DNA from: an uncultured Clostridia bacterium | Lineage (GTDB): Bacteria > Bacillota > Clostridia > Oscillospirales > Acutalibacteraceae | Direction of reading: 5' to 3' | DNA length: 64,000 nt | NCBI GenBank assembly: GCA_937892115.1 | Contig: CALAUI010000020.1 | Coordinates: 1 to 64,000, forward strand | Shown: piece after piece, positions 8,635-17,127 of the stretch | How positions within the stretch are numbered: the stretch's first letter is position 1 | Layout of the letters: every line of letters begins with the position of its first letter | Notes under the pieces: model-generated | What the model saw: only the letters and a program-made list of their open reading frames with translations | Database searches by the model: none | What the model was told of the DNA's origin: nothing | Translations under genes and position numbers: made by a program

Positions 8635-9948
8635 TCAATCAATCTCATCTGATAATTGCTCTCTGAGTGCCGCAAGTCCTCTTTCCGCCAGCTTCTCATA
8701 CCTCTCTTTTTTGTCTCTGATTTTTGTTTCAAGAGGAGGAAGCAGACCGAAGGCCGCACCCATGGGCTGAAAGTTTTTTATATTTTCATCCGCAACGTAT
8801 CTTGCAAGTGCGCCGCAGATTGTTTTCTCATCGGGAAGGAACATTTCCTTACCCTCAATTCTGTTTGCCGCGTTTATACCGGCGAGAATGCCCGACATGG
8901 CACTCTCCATATATCCCTCAACTCCGGTTATCTGACCTGCAAAGAAAAGGTTTTCTCTCGTCCTGAATGAAAAATCCTCATTCAGCAGACGGGGAGAATC
9001 GATAAAGGTATTTCTGTGCATTACTCCGTACCGGACAAATTCCGCATTTTCAAGGGCGGGGATAAGAGAAAACACTCTCTTTTGCTCGCCGAATTTCAGG
9101 TTGGTCTGGAATCCCACGAGATTATACATCGTGCCCTCCGTATTCTCCTTGCGCAGCTGAAGATTTGCCCAGGGTCTGTGCCCCGTGACGGGATCAACAA
9201 GTCCCGTGGGCTTCATAGGCCCGAATCTTATAGTGTCGTGACCTCTTGAAGCCATGACCTCAATGGGCATACAGCCCTCATACACGTCTTTTCTTTTGTC
9301 AAATTCGTGGGTAGGGGCGCTTTCCGCATTTATAAGAGCATCATAAAAGATTTCATACTCTTCCTTATTCAGGGGGCAGTTGATATAATCGTCCTTTTCG
9401 CCTCTGTCATATCTTGACTGAGCAAAGGCCTTGTCATAATTTATACTGTCCGCGGATACTATGGGTGCCGCCGCATCAAAGAAGCTGAGATTGCCGCCGC
9501 AAAGCTCCTTTATCTTTTCGCTGAGCCCTTCACTTGCCAGAGGACCTGCCGCAATAATGACGTTTCCGTCGGGGATTTCCGTTACCTCTTCGTGAATGAC
9601 GGTAATAAGCTCCTCGGCTTCTATCCTGCGGGTGACCTCCTCGGAAAATTTGTCTCTGTCAACCGCCAGCGCGCCGCCTGCGGGTACCGCCGTCATTTCG
9701 GCGCATTCCACACAGAGAGAGCCCATCATCTTCATCTCTGCCTTCATCATTCCCGCGGCACTGCCGATACGCTGTGCCTTGAAGGAATTTGAGCAGACAA
9801 GCTCACACAGACCGTTCTTTGAATGAGCGGGTGAGAATTTCAGGGGCTTCATTTCATAAAGCTCAACGGCAATGCCTCTTTTTGCGAGCTGATATGCCGC
9901 TTCGCATCCGGCAAAACCGCCGCCGATTACTTTAACCTTTCTTTCCAT
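8635..9948 (-). CDS. trmFO: methylenetetrahydrofolate-tRNA-(uracil-5-)-methyltransferase TrmFO
   Basis: This 437-residue flavoprotein makes ribothymidine at position 54 of tRNAs using methylenetetrahydrofolate and NAD(P)H. The FAD-binding GGGFAGCEAA lies at residues 9-18, and the family block NGLCELVCSNSFK at 45-57 carries the conserved cysteine (C52). Length is typical. Its relative mnmG, also GidA-like, is at 60.5 kb; TrmFO is separated from it by its shorter C-terminus and the AHSKNGLCELVCSNS block. Its start overlaps the end of topA by 17 nt, a topA-trmFO order that is common in Firmicutes. Confidence 0.97.
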   Translation of the reverse strand: MERKVKVIGGGFAGCEAAYQLAKRGIAVELYEMKPLKFSPAHSKNGLCELVCSNSFKAQRIGSAAGMMKAEMKMMGSLCVECAEMTAVPAGGALAVDRDKFSEEVTRRIEAEELITVIHEEVTEIPDGNVIIAAGPLASEGLSEKIKELCGGNLSFFDAAAPIVSADSINYDKAFAQSRYDRGEKDDYINCPLNKEEYEIFYDALINAESAPTHEFDKRKDVYEGCMPIEVMASRGHDTIRFGPMKPTGLVDPVTGHRPWANLQLRKENTEGTMYNLVGFQTNLKFGEQKRVFSLIPALENAEFVRYGVMHRNTFIDSPRLLNEDFSFRTRENLFFAGQITGVEGYMESAMSGILAGINAANRIEGKEMFLPDEKTICGALARYVADENIKNFQPMGAAFGLLPPLETKIRDKKERYEKLAERGLAALREQLSDEID

Positions 9949-12043
9949 AACGGCCGCTCTTCCTTACGGTATGCTTATTGTTTTCGCAATCCTCGTTGCT
10001 GCAGTAGGACTTGCCGTTCCTGGGAGCAAGCATTGCCTTGCCGCACTTTTCACAGACCTCACCGTTGGGGCCGTCCCAGCTGACGAAATCACATTCGGGA
10101 TACTTTGAGCAGCCGAAAAAGATTGCTCCCTTTCTGCTTCTCTTTTCAACGATGTCGCCGCCGCACTTGGGGCAGAGGCCCTTGCCGATTGAGAAGGGCT
10201 TGACGTTATTGCAGGCGGGGTAACCGGTACAGCCGAGGAATCTGCCGAATCTGCCGTTGCGTACCATCATGGGCTTGCCGCACTTTTCGCAGATTTCATC
10301 GGTGATTTCATCCGAAAGCTGAATTTTCTTGCCTCTCATTTCGTCCCTGGCTTTTTCAACCTGTCCCTTAAGCTCGGGATAAAATTCATCGAGCATTGCT
10401 ATATAGTCGGTTTCACCGCTGCCCACCTTATCAAGGTCGGATTCCATCTGAGCGGTGAACTTGGTGTTTACGATTTTGGGGAATTTTTCCTCAAGGAGCT
10501 TTGTGATTGCCGTACCGAGCTCCGTGGGAATGAGCTGCTTCTGATTACGGCTGACGTAATCCTTGCCCGTTATGGTGGAGATAATGGAAGCGTAGGTTGA
10601 GGGACGGCCTACACCGTTTTCCTCAAGCTCCTTGATGAGGGATGCTTCCGTATATCTTGCGGGGGGCTGTGTGAAATGCTGACCGGAGGTGATTTCACGG
10701 AGCTTCAGCTTCTCATCCTGCTTTATTTCGGGAAGAGCATTCTTTGTGAGTACGTCCTCGGGAAGCTCGTAAACTTTTGTGAAGCCCTCAAATTTAACGG
10801 TTGAGCCGGTAGCATTGAGAAGGCAGAATTTTTCGCTCTCTTCGGGCTTGTGTGCAAGAATTTCAACCTTTACCGTATCCATTGCGCAGGGAGCCATGAG
10901 GCAGGCGATGAATCTGCGCCAGATAAGCGTATAAAGCTTGAACTGGTCTGCCGTAAGGTCGGCGGCGACAGATTCGGGAGTAATGGAGGGGGTAGAGGGT
11001 CTGATTGCCTCGTGACCGTCCTGAGCGTTTGCCTTTGTCTTATAGAAATTGGGCTTGTCGGGAACGTATTTGTCGCCGTAATTCTCTCTGATGAATTCCG
11101 TACCTGCGGCGCGGGCTTCGTCGGATATACGGAGCGAGTCCGTTCTCATGTAGGTGATAAGACCGGTACTGCCGTGTCCGGTAAGCTCAACGCCTTCATA
11201 AAGCTCCTGAGCCGTCTTCATTGTCCTTGATGCCTGAAAGTTCAGCTTCTTTGACGCTTCCTGCTGAAGAGTCGAGGTCGTGAAGGGGGGAGCCGCCTTC
11301 TGGCTCTTGACACCCTTTTTGACGGTCTTTACCTCAAACTGCGATTCGTTGAGGAAATCAACGTAGCGCTGTGCATCGTCACCGTTTGTGATTTTGATTT
11401 TACCGCTTTCGTCGGATTCAAGGGCTGCCTTGAAAACCTTTTTCTGCTCCGTTGCAAGCTTTGCTTCAACAGACCAGTATTCCTCGGGGACGAATTTTGA
11501 TATTTCTTCCTCTCTGTCAACGATAAGGCGCAGGGCTACGCTCTGAACTCTGCCTGCGGACAGACGGGGCTTGATTTTCTGTGAAACGAAGGGGCTGAGG
11601 GTATAACCTACAAGTCGGTCAAGGATTCTTCTTGCCTGCTGGGCGTTTACGAGATCCATATCGACCATACGGGGATTTGACATACCCGTCTGAATGCCGC
11701 TCTTTGTGATTTCGTTGAAGGTTACGCGGTTGGCCTGCTTGAGGTCAAGACCCAGCACGTAAGCAAGATGCCAGGATATGCCTTCTCCCTCACGGTCGGG
11801 GTCGGTTGCGAGATAGACCTTGCCGCTTTTTGCCGCTTTTTCCTTGAGCTGTTTTACAAGAGCTTCCTTTTCGGGGATTATCTGATAATTGGGCTCATAT
11901 CTGTTTTTAACGTCAACGCTGAGGGTCTTATCGGGAAGGTCTCTTACATGACCCTTCGAAGCGATTACCTCATATCCGCTGCCGAGATATTTCTTGATTG
12001 TTTTTGCCTTTGCAGGGGACTCTACGATTACTAAATCCGACAT
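9932..12043 (-). CDS. topA: DNA topoisomerase I (type IA)
   Basis: This 703-residue enzyme relaxes negative supercoils. The Toprim domain starts at the N-terminus (VIVESPAKAKTI, 5-16) with the acidic DPDREGEG motif near 83-90. The catalytic tyrosine is in GLITYMRTDSLR near residue 300. The C-terminus carries three four-cysteine zinc ribbons (beginning at about 575, 615 and 660) that bind DNA; the third is unusual in having the CSNEDC form. Length matches Clostridial TopA. It begins 15 nt after dprA, giving the conserved dprA-topA-trmFO order. Confidence 0.98.
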   Translation of the reverse strand: MSDLVIVESPAKAKTIKKYLGSGYEVIASKGHVRDLPDKTLSVDVKNRYEPNYQIIPEKEALVKQLKEKAAKSGKVYLATDPDREGEGISWHLAYVLGLDLKQANRVTFNEITKSGIQTGMSNPRMVDMDLVNAQQARRILDRLVGYTLSPFVSQKIKPRLSAGRVQSVALRLIVDREEEISKFVPEEYWSVEAKLATEQKKVFKAALESDESGKIKITNGDDAQRYVDFLNESQFEVKTVKKGVKSQKAAPPFTTSTLQQEASKKLNFQASRTMKTAQELYEGVELTGHGSTGLITYMRTDSLRISDEARAAGTEFIRENYGDKYVPDKPNFYKTKANAQDGHEAIRPSTPSITPESVAADLTADQFKLYTLIWRRFIACLMAPCAMDTVKVEILAHKPEESEKFCLLNATGSTVKFEGFTKVYELPEDVLTKNALPEIKQDEKLKLREITSGQHFTQPPARYTEASLIKELEENGVGRPSTYASIISTITGKDYVSRNQKQLIPTELGTAITKLLEEKFPKIVNTKFTAQMESDLDKVGSGETDYIAMLDEFYPELKGQVEKARDEMRGKKIQLSDEITDEICEKCGKPMMVRNGRFGRFLGCTGYPACNNVKPFSIGKGLCPKCGGDIVEKRSRKGAIFFGCSKYPECDFVSWDGPNGEVCEKCGKAMLAPRNGKSYCSNEDCENNKHTVRKSGRYGKKG

Positions 12044-12058
12044 ACATAAACTCCTGAA

Positions 12059-13204
12059 CTATGAAAGAATATAATTTTTGCCTTCCGTCTGCTCTATAAG
12101 CCCTTCCAGCTCCAGCTCCATGAGAGCGGAAATTGCCTTCGCGGGGGAAATATCCGCCATGACGCAGATTTCGTCCGAATGGACGGGCTCGTGTGAGAGC
12201 AGGGCGTAAACCTTTTTTGCATCCTCGCTGACCGCGGGAGGCAGCGGCTTACGGGAATTGATTTTTTTCTCTCCCCGTGTCGGGGTGCCCTGGGGTAATT
12301 CGTTGGTATTTGCTTTGAGATTAAGCATTCCGGGGAACGCCGTATCAAACGGCGAAAGGATGTCGTCTGCACAGGTGACAACCCTTGCCCCGTCTCTGAT
12401 AAGACGGTTGACTCCGGTGTAGGAAGAATTGAGGATGTTCCCGGGAACACCGAAAACCTCTTTTCCCTGCTCCACCGCATATCTTGCCGTGATAAGAGAA
12501 CCGCTTTTTTCTCCCGCTTCAACCACAAGCAGTCCCTTGCTCATACCGGAAATGATTCTGTTCCTGGTGGGAAAGGTCCTTGCGCTTGCAGGTGAAAAGG
12601 GAATATATTCAGAAATGACCGCTCCGCTTTTTGCGATTTCCCTGCGGAGGGATTCATTTGACCTGAGATAATCCGTACCCAGACCGCATCCGAGCACGCA
12701 GACGGTGACACCGTCCGATGAAAGAGCCCCGTCGTGAGCCGCGGAATCGATGCCGAGCGCTCCTCCGCTGACTATGACCGCACCGCACTTCGCCATATCC
12801 GCACTGAGCTTTCTTGCTATATCCATGCTGTCATAGGTGGGCTGTCTCGTACCTACCACGCCGATTGCGATTCTGTCTTTGATACGGGTAAGGTCACCGT
12901 CAGAGAAAAGCACAAGGGGCATATCGGGAAGATTCTTCAGATCCGCCGGATAATCGGGGGATTCGGGTGTATATATTTTCCAGCCGTTTTCTCTGCATAT
13001 ACGCTCCGCATTCTCCGCATCGGAAAGCTTTGTGTTTTCAAGACGGTCAAGCTTTGCCGAAGAAAAAACGCCTGAAACGGTCCTGGACATTCTGCTTTCG
13101 CCGTAAAGCACCTGCGGGTCGGGATAAGCGGCAAGAATTTCATCAACCCTTGTACCTGCACCCAGTGCCATGGAAAGCCATATCCAATATTTTGCTTCTG
13201 TCAT
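12059..13204 (-). CDS. dprA: DNA processing protein DprA/Smf
   Basis: DprA loads RecA onto incoming single-stranded DNA during transformation, and is also kept in many species not known to be competent. The 381-residue protein has an N-terminal SAM/HhH-like region, a Rossmann core with GVVGTRQP and VSGGALGIDSAAH (DNA-binding glycine-rich loop), then RNRIISG, and a C-terminal winged-helix domain (about 310-380). The start ATG at 13204 overlaps the TGA of the upstream methyltransferase gene as ATGA; the frame is open five codons further upstream, but that would extend into the neighbour without benefit. The wider competence machinery is not in the window. Confidence 0.94.
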   Translation of the reverse strand: MTEAKYWIWLSMALGAGTRVDEILAAYPDPQVLYGESRMSRTVSGVFSSAKLDRLENTKLSDAENAERICRENGWKIYTPESPDYPADLKNLPDMPLVLFSDGDLTRIKDRIAIGVVGTRQPTYDSMDIARKLSADMAKCGAVIVSGGALGIDSAAHDGALSSDGVTVCVLGCGLGTDYLRSNESLRREIAKSGAVISEYIPFSPASARTFPTRNRIISGMSKGLLVVEAGEKSGSLITARYAVEQGKEVFGVPGNILNSSYTGVNRLIRDGARVVTCADDILSPFDTAFPGMLNLKANTNELPQGTPTRGEKKINSRKPLPPAVSEDAKKVYALLSHEPVHSDEICVMADISPAKAISALMELELEGLIEQTEGKNYILS

Positions 13205-13980
13205 CTTTTCAGCTCCCATGCGAGTATTGCCGCCGCAACGGAGGCGTTGAGGGACTCTGCTCTGCCCTCCATGGGAATGGTAACGGTTGAACTGCAGACG
13301 GATTTCGTTTCCTCCGTAAGACCGTTACCCTCGTTGCCTACGCATATAATCGCTCCGTCCTTAAAATCAAAGCTTCTGATATCTCTTGCATCGGATGAGG
13401 GAACGGAGGCAAGAGTCAGCATCCCCGCTTCATTTGCCTTTTTGATAAATACGGGAAGATTATCAGCCGTAATGAGATTTATTCTCAAAGATGAGCCCAT
13501 GGCCGCACGAAGCGCCTTGGGATTATAAACGTCACAACCGCCGGATACGATAACACCGTCAATGCCCAACGCTTCACAGCTCCTGCACACGGCACCGAGA
13601 TTGGAAGGGTCCTGGACATTTTCAAGGGCTATGTATCTGCCGTTCCTTTTCAGCGATACGCCTTCGGTATCCCTTACTTTGCAGATACAGAAAACGCCCT
13701 GGGAGCTTCCCGTATCGGAGAGCTTGCCCGCCACGTCTGCGGAAACGGTGTAACACTCGTCACATTTCTCTCTTATAACGGCAATATAGGACTCGTATTT
13801 TGTAAGGGCATCCTTTGTGAAAAAGGCACGGACGACGGAAATGCCGGTCTGCGCCGCATCACTGCACAGGCGCGCTCCCTCAAGGAAAAACTCACCGTAT
13901 TCCGCTCTCTTTGACGAAGAGGAAGCAAGAAGTGCCGCATATTTAATTTTTTCATTGGTGCGGGCGGTTATGGTTTCCAT
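13201..13980 (-). CDS. TrmH/SpoU-family rRNA or tRNA 2'-O-methyltransferase
   Basis: A 259-residue SPOUT methyltransferase. An N-terminal substrate-binding domain (about 5-90) is followed by the trefoil-knot domain with its three classical motifs: ENVQDPSNLGAVCRS, ICVGNEGNGL and IPMEGRAESLNASVAAAI. These are the signatures of 2'-O-ribose methyltransferases such as RlmB, TsnR and YsgA. The exact target nucleotide cannot be told. ATG at 13980 is preferred over upstream ATGs at 13998 and 14025 because the promoter at 14014-14042 predicts transcription from about 14006, and AGG is placed about 9 nt before 13980. It is the first gene of the long leftward run ending at dacA. Confidence 0.85.
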   Translation of the reverse strand: METITARTNEKIKYAALLASSSSKRAEYGEFFLEGARLCSDAAQTGISVVRAFFTKDALTKYESYIAVIREKCDECYTVSADVAGKLSDTGSSQGVFCICKVRDTEGVSLKRNGRYIALENVQDPSNLGAVCRSCEALGIDGVIVSGGCDVYNPKALRAAMGSSLRINLITADNLPVFIKKANEAGMLTLASVPSSDARDIRSFDFKDGAIICVGNEGNGLTEETKSVCSSTVTIPMEGRAESLNASVAAAILAWELKR

Positions 13981-14013
13981 AAGGGTATACCTGCTCATTT
14001 TATTTTTATAATA

Positions 14014-14042
14014 TATATAATACAAGATGTATATTTTGTCAA
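14014..14042 (-). promoter_or_regulatory. promoter of the methyltransferase-dprA-topA run
   Basis: Minus-strand -35 TTGACA (14037-14042) and -10 TATATA (14014-14019), 17 bp apart, 35-60 bp upstream of the chosen methyltransferase start. This is the only strong sigma-A-like promoter found for the run that continues to dacA. Confidence 0.7.
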
Positions 14043-14059
14043 TAAAAATATTTATGTGT

Positions 14060-14436
14060 CACTTTGTGTATTCCGATTGAGTTAAACAAAGCAGACGGCT
14101 GCTATGAAACGAAGATTAAGCTGATCAGTAAAAAATCAAGCCGAGCGGAGTGAACTTAAACACGAGGTACATTTTGTCTCAGAGTAGTCAGATTTAAGGC
14201 GACCGAATGAGGAACACTTTGTGTATTCCGATTTTAGATAACGACACAGATTACTGCCGATAGACGACACTAAATGAATTATCGTGTCAAAAGAAAGAAA
14301 TCAGCCGAGCGGAGTGAACTTAAACACGAGGTACATTTTGTCTCAGAGTAGTCGGATGCAAGGCGACCGAATGAGGAATACTTTGTGTATTCCGATTGAG
14401 GGCAACGACGCAGACGGCTGCTATGAGGCGAAATTA
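14060..14436. repeat. intergenic repeat block (95-bp unit twice, 58-bp unit twice)
   Basis: The 490-bp gap between the methyltransferase and rplT holds no gene but is mostly repeats. A 95-bp unit occurs at 14139-14233 and 14303-14397, starting AGCCGAGCGGAGTGAACTT and ending GTGTATTCCGATT, with only a few differences. A second unit beginning ACTTTGTGTATTCCGATT and continuing through CAGACGGCTGCTATGA occurs at 14061-14118 and 14379-14436, so the two units share the TGTGTATTCCGATT junction. An inverted fragment (CTTAAACACG at 14156 and 14332, CGTGTTTAAG at 14439) could form a long-range hairpin. No open reading frame fits, so I read these as decayed interspersed elements; their origin is unknown. 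Confidence 0.75.
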
Positions 14437-14469
14437 ACCGTGTTTAAGTAAACGAAGCGAGGCAAACAA

Positions 14470-14504
14470 AAAAAGAAAAACTGCCGCCCCTTTTGGGACG
14501 ACAG
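14470..14504 (-). terminator. intrinsic terminator of infC-rpmI-rplT
   Basis: On the minus strand CTGTCGTCCC (14495-14504) pairs with GGGGCGGCAG (14481-14490) around an AAAA loop, with two G-U pairs, then five T. It lies 18 nt after the rplT stop. Confidence 0.9.
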
Positions 14505-14521
14505 TGGTTTGTCTGATATAA

Positions 14522-14878
14522 TCAGTTGAGAGCTGCCTTTGCCTTCTCTGTAAGAGCAGTGAAAGCTGCGGGATCAGCGATAGCGATCTCGGAGAGCATC
14601 TTTCTGTTGAGGTTGATGCCTGCCTTCTTGAGACCGTTCATAAATGTTGAGTAGTTCATGCCGTTCATCTTGCAGCCGGCGGAGATTCTGGTGATCCAGA
14701 GTCTTCTGAAGTCTCTCTTCTTGAGCTTTCTGCCGATGTAAGCATAGTTACCGCTCTTCATAACTGCCTGCTTGGCGGTCTTGAAGAGAGCGTGCTTTGA
14801 GCCGTAGTAGCCCTTAGCAAGCTTAAGAACTTTATTTCTTCTCTTGCGAGTCATTATCGCGCCTTTAATACGTGCCAT
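14522..14878 (-). CDS. rplT: large subunit ribosomal protein L20
   Basis: 118 residues, the standard L20 length, with the hallmark basic N-terminus (MARIKGAIMTRKRRNKVLKL) and the WITRISAGCKMNGMNYS core that contacts 23S rRNA. L20 is needed early in 50S assembly and in Bacillus represses its own operon by binding the leader, which suits the attenuator upstream of infC here. It is 35 nt downstream of rpmI. Confidence 0.98.
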   Translation of the reverse strand: MARIKGAIMTRKRRNKVLKLAKGYYGSKHALFKTAKQAVMKSGNYAYIGRKLKKRDFRRLWITRISAGCKMNGMNYSTFMNGLKKAGINLNRKMLSEIAIADPAAFTALTEKAKAALN

Positions 14879-14913
14879 ATTATATATCCTCCGTAAAAGT
14901 GGTTAGTCAAATA

Positions 14914-15111
14914 TTATTTGTAAGGTACAAGTCTCTTGATCTGTGTAACGTTTGTCTTATCGGCAACAGTTGTCTTGCGAAGATTTCTCTTACGCTTTGT
15001 GCTCTTCTTGTTAAGGATGTGTGACTTGTAGGCATGAGCGCGCATGGGCTTGCCGTTCTTGGAAAGTTTGAAACGCTTCTTAGCGCCGCTGTGTGTCTTG
15101 ATTTTAGGCAT
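14914..15111 (-). CDS. rpmI: large subunit ribosomal protein L35
   Basis: 65 residues and very basic, with the L35 pattern MPKIKTHSGAKKRFKLS at the start and AHILNKKSTKRKRNLR-like sequence (SHILNKKSTKRKRNLR) in the middle. It is placed between infC and rplT as in nearly all bacteria, with a GGAGG site at about 8 nt before the ATG. Confidence 0.98.
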   Translation of the reverse strand: MPKIKTHSGAKKRFKLSKNGKPMRAHAYKSHILNKKSTKRKRNLRKTTVADKTNVTQIKRLVPYK

Positions 15112-15137
15112 AATTATATCCTCCTGTTAATAATGTA

Positions 15138-15656
15138 TTATTTGTTTCCCTTGGGAGCCATGAACATAAGCATCTGTCTGCCCTCAAGCTTAGCCGCCTT
15201 TTCGACGTTTGCGCATTCTGCAAGGGCTTCCTCTGCCTTCTGCATGACTTCAAGTCCCAGCTCAGGATGAGCCATTTCGCGTCCTCTGAACCTGATTGAT
15301 ACCTTGAGCTTGTTGCCGTCGGCAAGAAACTTTTTGGCATGGTTAATCTTTGTGTCAAAGTCGTGAACGTCAATATTGAGAGAAAGTCTGATTTCTTTTG
15401 TTTCGATAATCTTCTGATTCTTCTTGGCTTCCTTCTCTTTTTTGGCTTTTTCAAATCTGAATTTACCGTAGTCCATAATCTTGCATACAGGCGGTTTTGC
15501 CATAGGAGCGATCTTAACTAAATCAAGATTTGCTTCCTCTGCAAGCTTGAGTGCCTCAGCCGCCGACATAATGCCGAGCTGCTCGCCCTCTGCCGAGATA
15601 ACTCTTACCTCTTTGTCACGGATTTCTTCATTGATTTGCTGTTCCTGCTTGCTGAT
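15138..15656 (-). CDS. infC: translation initiation factor IF-3, with an AUC start codon
   Basis: IF-3 binds the 30S subunit and rejects non-canonical start codons. The 172-residue protein has the N-domain (QQINEEIRDKEVRVI...), the linker rich in Lys and Glu (KAKKEKEAKKNQK), and the C-domain with ETKEIRLSLNIDVHDFDTK and the ISIRFRGREMAHPELG-like block. No ATG lies near the conserved beginning. A GGGAGG ribosome binding site sits 8 nt before ATC at 15656-15654 (then AGC AAG CAG), while the in-frame GTG upstream overlaps that site. AUU, AUA or AUC starts are the known rule for infC, because IF-3 discriminates against them and so represses itself. With this start the length equals that of Bacillus IF-3. 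Confidence 0.93.
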   Translation of the reverse strand: MSKQEQQINEEIRDKEVRVISAEGEQLGIMSAAEALKLAEEANLDLVKIAPMAKPPVCKIMDYGKFRFEKAKKEKEAKKNQKIIETKEIRLSLNIDVHDFDTKINHAKKFLADGNKLKVSIRFRGREMAHPELGLEVMQKAEEALAECANVEKAAKLEGRQMLMFMAPKGNK

Positions 15657-15680
15657 GCTAAGCACCTCCCAAAGGTATTG

Positions 15681-15709
15681 AAAAAGCGAGGCGGAACTCT
15701 CCACCTCGC
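15681..15709 (-). terminator. leader attenuator upstream of infC
   Basis: Within the infC leader, GCGAGGTGGA (15700-15709) pairs with TCCGCCTCGC (15686-15695) and is followed by five T (15681-15685), only 25 nt before the infC start. A complete intrinsic terminator inside the 5' leader indicates transcription attenuation, as known for L20 control of this operon in Bacillus. Confidence 0.8.
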
Positions 15710-15832
15710 AATAAATCACATAATGACATAAGCCACATGACTATTGACCGACTCGGACGAATCCGGAAGGTGAGAGACGCTTGCTCTTCTTTGTTGTGCC
15801 CGTATAATACTACATCGTGCGGCGTTTGTCAA
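15710..15832 (-). promoter_or_regulatory. promoter and leader of infC-rpmI-rplT
   Basis: A near-consensus promoter is present: TTGACA (15827-15832), 17-bp spacer, TATTAT (15804-15809). Transcription should start near 15797, leaving a leader of about 140 nt before infC. The early leader (15725-15795) contains GC-rich segments (CACCTTCCGGATTCGTCC and GAGTCGG) that may form the alternative structure to the attenuator. Assigning it to the L20-leader family is inference from gene content. Confidence 0.8.
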
Positions 15833-15860
15833 GCATTTTTTATGTTAACAAAAAATTTAT

Positions 15861-15889
15861 TTGCATTTATGTTCCTTATGGTTTAATAT
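15861..15889 (+). promoter_or_regulatory. putative promoter of the zinc-ribbon membrane gene
   Basis: TTGCAT (15861-15866), 17 bp, TAATAT (15884-15889), about 37 bp before the ATG at 15926. It diverges from the infC promoter 30 bp away. The boxes are weaker than others in the window. Confidence 0.5.
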
Positions 15890-15925
15890 ATACTCACATT
15901 TATTCTTTATTTACGGAGAACGTAT

Positions 15926-17083
15926 ATGAATTATGAGAATTTACCCTGTCCCGTATGCGGTTCCCACATGCACACAGGGGATGATATCGTTTTCTGTCCG
16001 GATTGCGGTACTCCCTGTCACCGTGAATGCTGGAAGGAAACGGGTCACTGTATAAATGAGTCAAAGCACGGCACCGGATTCGTATGGAGCGGTGTTGAAT
16101 CGCAGACCGAAGCGCCCGATATCCGTGACGAAGCGGTTGAAAGCGAAGCCGAGGACGTAATCAGCTGTCACGTCTGCGGCAGCGAAAACCCCTCCACTTC
16201 AAAGAACTGCAATCACTGCGGCGCTCTGCTGATTCCTGTTTCCGAAGAAGGGGAAAGAAACTGCCCCGTCTGCGGTGAAAAGCTTGAGCCGGGCTCACTT
16301 GTCTGCACCAACTGCGGTACTTCCCTTATGCCTGCGGGGTCAAAAATACTGCGTCAGCCCGATTTTCTCAACAGCATTGACAAGAACGAAAATCTCGGTA
16401 TGCACAAGGAAATGGATTACGCCGTTTACGTTCGCAGAAATGCGGAAAAATATATGCCTAAATTCAGGTCCATTGCAGAGGGCAAAAGTTTTCGCTTCAA
16501 TGCGGCGGCATTTTTCCTGGGTCCTCTCTGGTTCTGCTTCAGGAAAATGTATGCCTTCGGCATTTCCCTGCTGGTGGCACTCGCATGCATTTCCCTTATA
16601 GTCGTTCCCGCATCTGAAAAAGCACTTGACGTATTTTACAGTTATTCACCCGAAATCACCATGATAAACGCAAAGCTCAACGGAATGAAGGAATATACCG
16701 ACCAGAGCGGTGAAAAGGTGAAGGTCAGCAAAGAAATAAGCGCCATGTCTGATGAGGACGCAGCAGAAAAATCAATCAAGCTTCAGACCGAGCTTTTCTC
16801 AAAGATGGGAAACATCCTCAGAAAGCCCTTCCTCATCATGATGGGATTCGTGCTGATACTCGCAATCATTTCGGGTCTGAGTGCAAACACGATTTACTTT
16901 AACCGTGCGACAAAGGACATTACCCGCATAAAGGAAGAAATGAACGAAAACAATATGCGGAGCTTCTATATTTCAAGGCGCGGAGGCACCTCACTTTTCG
17001 GTGCGATATGTATGGCACTTCTGTACAGCTACATTCAGAGCATCGTGGCAACCGCCGCAGAGTATATCTCAACACGGTTTTAA
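15926..17083 (+). CDS. RING-like/zinc-ribbon membrane protein with DUF2628-like C-terminus
   Basis: 385 residues. Residues 5-43 form a cysteine/histidine cluster (CPVCGSHMH, CPDCGTPCHRECW) like the prokaryotic RING-finger family 1. Two classical zinc ribbons follow, CHVCG...CNHCG at about 75-96 and CPVCG...CTNCG at about 113-132. The C-terminal half has a cytoplasmic KFRSIAEGKSFRFNAAAFFLG-type lead-in (the DUF2628 pattern) and three hydrophobic segments near 195-228, 300-322 and 355-378. The protein is thus probably an inner-membrane protein with zinc modules in the cytoplasm. Function is unknown. It is monocistronic: divergent from infC and followed by its own terminator. Confidence 0.8.
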   Translation: MNYENLPCPVCGSHMHTGDDIVFCPDCGTPCHRECWKETGHCINESKHGTGFVWSGVESQTEAPDIRDEAVESEAEDVISCHVCGSENPSTSKNCNHCGALLIPVSEEGERNCPVCGEKLEPGSLVCTNCGTSLMPAGSKILRQPDFLNSIDKNENLGMHKEMDYAVYVRRNAEKYMPKFRSIAEGKSFRFNAAAFFLGPLWFCFRKMYAFGISLLVALACISLIVVPASEKALDVFYSYSPEITMINAKLNGMKEYTDQSGEKVKVSKEISAMSDEDAAEKSIKLQTELFSKMGNILRKPFLIMMGFVLILAIISGLSANTIYFNRATKDITRIKEEMNENNMRSFYISRRGGTSLFGAICMALLYSYIQSIVATAAEYISTRF

Positions 17084-17092
17084 TAAAACAGT

Positions 17093-17125
17093 AAATCCTC
17101 TCTTCTGATGAAGGGAGGATTTTTC
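17093..17125. terminator. terminator between the zinc-ribbon gene and tRNA-Pro
   Basis: TCCTCTCTT (17096-17104) pairs with AAGGGAGGA (17111-17119), followed by TTTTTC on the plus strand. On the minus strand it lies directly after the tRNA CCA end and is followed by TTTA, so it may stop both converging transcripts. Confidence 0.8.
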
Positions 17126-17127
17126 TT

